Assembly (NCBI GenBank): GCA_013361475.1
Contig: JABFYB010000420.1
Location: 1-43,629, forward strand
Length of the DNA stretch: 43,629 nt
From: Hamadaea sp.
GTDB taxonomy: Bacteria > Actinomycetota > Actinomycetes > Mycobacteriales > Micromonosporaceae
Reading direction: 5' to 3'
Part shown: positions 41,392 through 43,629 of the stretch, in pieces
How positions within the stretch are numbered: position 1 is the stretch's first letter
Layout: the number at the start of each line of letters is the position of its first letter
Notes under the pieces: model-generated
Seen by the model: only the letters and a program-made list of their open reading frames with translations
Told to the model about the DNA's origin: nothing
The model's database searches: none
Made by a program: the position numbers and the translations under genes

Positions 41392-42504
41392 ATGGGAATC
41401 AGGCGTATCGCGTCATCGGTCGCACAGCGTCAGATCAAATACGTGACCCCGGTGCCGGTCACCGCGGCGCGCGGCGTCCTGGCCGAGGTCTACGACCAGG
41501 TGCTCGACGAGATGGGCCTCGTCGTCCCGCCGGTACAGCTGCACTCGCCCGTCCCCGAGCTGGCGGCGGCGTACTGGACGCTGCTCCGCGAGCCGCTCCT
41601 GCCGACGGCGAACGTGAACCGGACGGTGAAGGAGGCGGTCGCCACCGCCGTGTCGGTGGCCAACGTCTGCCCCTACTGCGTGGACATGCACAGCGTCGGG
41701 ATGTACGACCTCGCCTCGGAGTCCGCCGCCGAGGCGCTGATCGCCGACCGGCCGTCGGACATCGGCGACCCCACGCTGGCCGCCGTCGCGACGTGGGCGC
41801 GGCACGCTGCCTTCCCCACGGCCTCGTCGGAGCGGGTCGTGTCGGAGCGGGTCGTGTCGGAGCGGGTCGTGTCGGAGCCGTTCGGGGAGGAGGAGCGGGC
41901 CGAGCTGGTCGGCGTCGTCGTCGCGCTGCACTACCTGACCCGCATGGTCAACGTGTTCCTGTCGAGCTTCCTGCTGCCGCCGGGGCTCGGCCCGGCCTCC
42001 CGCCGCCGGTTCAAGCACGGCGTCGCCCGGATCCTGCGGCCCACCCTGCGCGATCCGCGTACGCCGGGCCGGGCGCTCCCGTTGCTGCCGGAGGCGGCGC
42101 TGCCGGCGGACGCCGCGTGGGCGCAGGGCAACCCGTCGATCGCCGCGGCCATCGGGCGGGCGTACGCCGCGTTCGAAGCCGCCGGTACACGGTCGGTTCC
42201 CGTCGACGTCCGGGAGCTGCTGGCCGAGCGTCTGCAGAGGTGGCAAGGCGAGGACACCGGGCTCAGCCGAGCCTGGTGCGAGCGGCTGGTCGCCCGGCTC
42301 CCCGAAGCGCAGCAGCCGATGGCCCGGCTCGTGCTGCTGACCGCGATCGCCTCCTACCAGGTCGACGACGAGGTCATCGGGGCGTTCCAGGCGGTCCACC
42401 CGGACGACCGGACGCTGGTCGACGCCGCTTCGTGGGCGAGCTACCAGGCCGCGCGGAGAATCGGGAGCCGGCACCTGCCCGTCGCCGCTGTCGCCGCGCG
42501 CTGA
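41392..42504 (+). CDS. AhpD/carboxymuconolactone-decarboxylase-like protein (second copy)
   Basis: A 370-residue paralogue of the divergent gene at 40156-41217. It shares RQIKYVTPV near the N-terminus, the PPVQLHSPVPELAAA block and the redox motif CPYCVDMH (Cys93, Cys96, His100). It carries an insertion made of three perfect 15-bp repeats (41827-41871) encoding tandem SERVV units at residues 146-160, likely a surface loop. The ATG at 41392 follows GAGGA closely. The duplication with inverted orientation suggests local gene copying followed by divergence. A thiol-peroxidase role is likely by family but unproven. Confidence 0.82.
   Translation: MGIRRIASSVAQRQIKYVTPVPVTAARGVLAEVYDQVLDEMGLVVPPVQLHSPVPELAAAYWTLLREPLLPTANVNRTVKEAVATAVSVANVCPYCVDMHSVGMYDLASESAAEALIADRPSDIGDPTLAAVATWARHAAFPTASSERVVSERVVSERVVSEPFGEEERAELVGVVVALHYLTRMVNVFLSSFLLPPGLGPASRRRFKHGVARILRPTLRDPRTPGRALPLLPEAALPADAAWAQGNPSIAAAIGRAYAAFEAAGTRSVPVDVRELLAERLQRWQGEDTGLSRAWCERLVARLPEAQQPMARLVLLTAIASYQVDDEVIGAFQAVHPDDRTLVDAASWASYQAARRIGSRHLPVAAVAAR
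41827..41871 (+). repeat. In-frame 15-bp tandem repeat, three perfect copies
   Basis: The unit TCGGAGCGGGTCGTG occurs three times without mismatch, followed by a partial fourth (TCGGAGC). It keeps the reading frame and adds five residues per unit. Such perfect repeats can change copy number by slippage. Confidence 0.92.
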
Positions 42505-42612
42505 ACTCGGCGGGCGTCCGGACTCCGCACGCTCGGAGACGCGTCGCCGCCCATCGACAGATCACGATAGGGGTGCGCCCGGCCCCGGGCGCGGCGAGGA
42601 GCGGAGGACTCC

Positions 42613-43590
42613 ATGGCGACCCTGACCGGTGCGGTGCGGAACCTGCTGATGACGCCCAAGCTGGCCGACGTCAGCTTCGCCGGGCGCGGCTTTCCCGTAC
42701 GCGAGACCGAGGCGACCCGCCGGCTCGAGGCGATCCCGCAGGCGGTGATCTGCGGATTCGAGTGGGCCATCGACGCCAGGTCGCTGTGGGAGGTCGAACG
42801 GCGACTGGAGCTCGTCGAGGCGGAGCACCGGGGCTTCGCGTACGAGGGGGCGACGATGGCCTACACCGTGCGCGACGCGATGGCCGGCGGCCGGGGCGTA
42901 CGCGCCAAGGAGCTGCTCAGCGGCTCGGGTCAGCCGCACATCTTCCTGACCTACATCGGCATCGGCTTCGCGATGGCCCGGTTGCCCCGGCCCTTGTGGC
43001 GCACCGTGTTGCCCGACCTCCCCGGTACGCCCTACTACCCGACGATGAGCTGGCTCGCCGTCGACGGCCTCGGGTTCGACCGGGCGTACTTCCACACCCG
43101 CAAGTGGGTGACCGAGCAGGCCCGTCCCAAGCCGTACCCGTGGCAGGGTTACCCGAAGTACTTCGCCCGAGCGTGGGATCAGGGCGTCGGCCGGGCGCTG
43201 TGGTTCATCCACGGTGGACAGGTGTCCGACGTCGCGGCGGCGGTCGACCGGTTCGCCGCCGACCGGCAGTCCGACCTGTGGAGCGGGGTCGGGCTGGCCG
43301 CCACCTTCGCGGGAGGCACCGACGGCAACGGGTACGCCCAGCTCCGGGCGTTCGCCGGACCGTTCGCAGCCGACGTCGCGCAAGGTGCTGTCTTCGCCGC
43401 CAAAGCCCGGTCCTTCTCCGGCTGCGAACCGGCGCACACCCAGCTCGCCGTCAAGACGCTGGCCGAACTGGACATCGCCGCGGCCGCCGCCCTCGCCGAC
43501 GACGTGGCCGCCGACGGGCTTCCGGCCAGTGCCGAACCCGACTACGAGACCTGGCGGCGCCTGGTCCGCGACTCGGTCCCGGTCTCCTGA
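42613..43590 (+). CDS. DUF1702-family protein (UnbL-like, enediyne-associated)
   Basis: A 325-residue DUF1702-type protein. Members are conserved in enediyne warhead cassettes, where I believe they correspond to UnbL; the exact name should be checked by profile. Recognisable segments are an N-terminal FAGRGFPV, EHRGFAYEGATMAYTVRDAM near 75-94, LTYIGIGFAMARLPRP near 115 and the C-terminal block HIHGG-like FIHGGQVSDVAAAVDRF near 200. It has no signal peptide and no clear catalytic motif. GGAGG lies about 6 nt before the ATG. It is the last complete gene, and PKSE/TEBC genes might follow outside the window. Confidence 0.82.
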   Translation: MATLTGAVRNLLMTPKLADVSFAGRGFPVRETEATRRLEAIPQAVICGFEWAIDARSLWEVERRLELVEAEHRGFAYEGATMAYTVRDAMAGGRGVRAKELLSGSGQPHIFLTYIGIGFAMARLPRPLWRTVLPDLPGTPYYPTMSWLAVDGLGFDRAYFHTRKWVTEQARPKPYPWQGYPKYFARAWDQGVGRALWFIHGGQVSDVAAAVDRFAADRQSDLWSGVGLAATFAGGTDGNGYAQLRAFAGPFAADVAQGAVFAAKARSFSGCEPAHTQLAVKTLAELDIAAAAALADDVAADGLPASAEPDYETWRRLVRDSVPVS

Positions 43591-43629
43591 CCAGTGCGCG
43601 ATGTCGCCCGCCCGGCCGGCCGGCGTCGC

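Noticed and set aside
1-43629. CRISPR arrays, tRNA/rRNA genes, transposases or attachment sites
   Set aside because: I saw no regularly spaced repeats, no tRNA-like cloverleaf, and no transposase or integrase motif in any frame that I could support.

Overview
The window is high-GC actinobacterial DNA with dense bidirectional coding, GTG and TTG starts and many 4-bp ATGA/GTGA overlaps. GTACGC-type hexamers are frequent, which suggests a Micromonosporaceae-like host; that is a weak inference. About 33 genes can be supported. They look like part of a specialised-metabolite cluster with strong enediyne character: a neocarzinostatin-like naphthoate module plus three families tied to the enediyne warhead cassette (UnbV, UnbU and a DUF1702/UnbL-like protein). 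The enediyne polyene PKS (PKSE) and its thioesterase (TEBC) are not in the window.

Layout. 1-4.6 kb: nitrilase-family amidohydrolase; a tightly coupled operon of membrane protein, PptH-like metallophosphoesterase and Sfp-type phosphopantetheinyl transferase; an SCP2-type protein; a SnoaL-like protein. 4.6-6.1 kb: AraC-type regulator and a 0.67-kb gene-free stretch. 6.1-15.4 kb: YCII protein, O-methyltransferase (NcsB1-like), aryl-acid AMP/CoA ligase (NcsB2-like), a 1751-residue iterative type I PKS (KS-AT-DH-KR-ACP, NcsB/6-MSAS type) and an SgcJ-like protein. 15.5-19.3 kb: EmrB/QacA exporter, small ABM-like protein, FAD-linked oxidase and a second SgcJ-like protein. 19.3-22.6 kb: GMC oxidoreductase with its coupled partner, divergent from a MerR regulator. 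22.9-27.9 kb: UnbV-UnbU, a DUF3040 protein, and a three-gene membrane operon (His-rich membrane protein, degenerate CopC-like protein, DUF4287 protein). 28-31 kb: alpha/beta hydrolase with a Cys nucleophile, P450 and atypical SDR. 31-33.7 kb: DUF899 protein and a YCII-ECF42 sigma pair. 33.7-39.3 kb: exporter, P450 and FAD monooxygenase, divergent from an acyl-CoA-dehydrogenase-fold monooxygenase. 39.4-43.6 kb: TIGR03084-like protein, two divergent AhpD-like paralogues and the DUF1702 protein.

How the parts may work together (inference). The PKS, methyltransferase, ligase and one or both P450s would make and activate an aromatic (naphthoate-like) acid. UnbV, UnbU, DUF1702, the GMC pair and the flavoenzymes would belong to warhead or other oxidative chemistry. 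The MFS pumps export product.

Regulation. Four sites fit TGTCGA-N17-CGAC, the pattern known for ECF42 sigma factors. They lie 48-53 bp upstream of both YCII genes, the DUF899 gene and the first MFS gene, so a stress-type sigma factor may control export. A separate motif, CTTC-N3-RATGCG, recurs in the divergent promoter regions at the PKS/ligase, GMC/MerR and AhpD-like loci, with a weaker copy at the methyltransferase locus. Most convergent gene pairs are separated by strong perfect hairpins without U-tracts.
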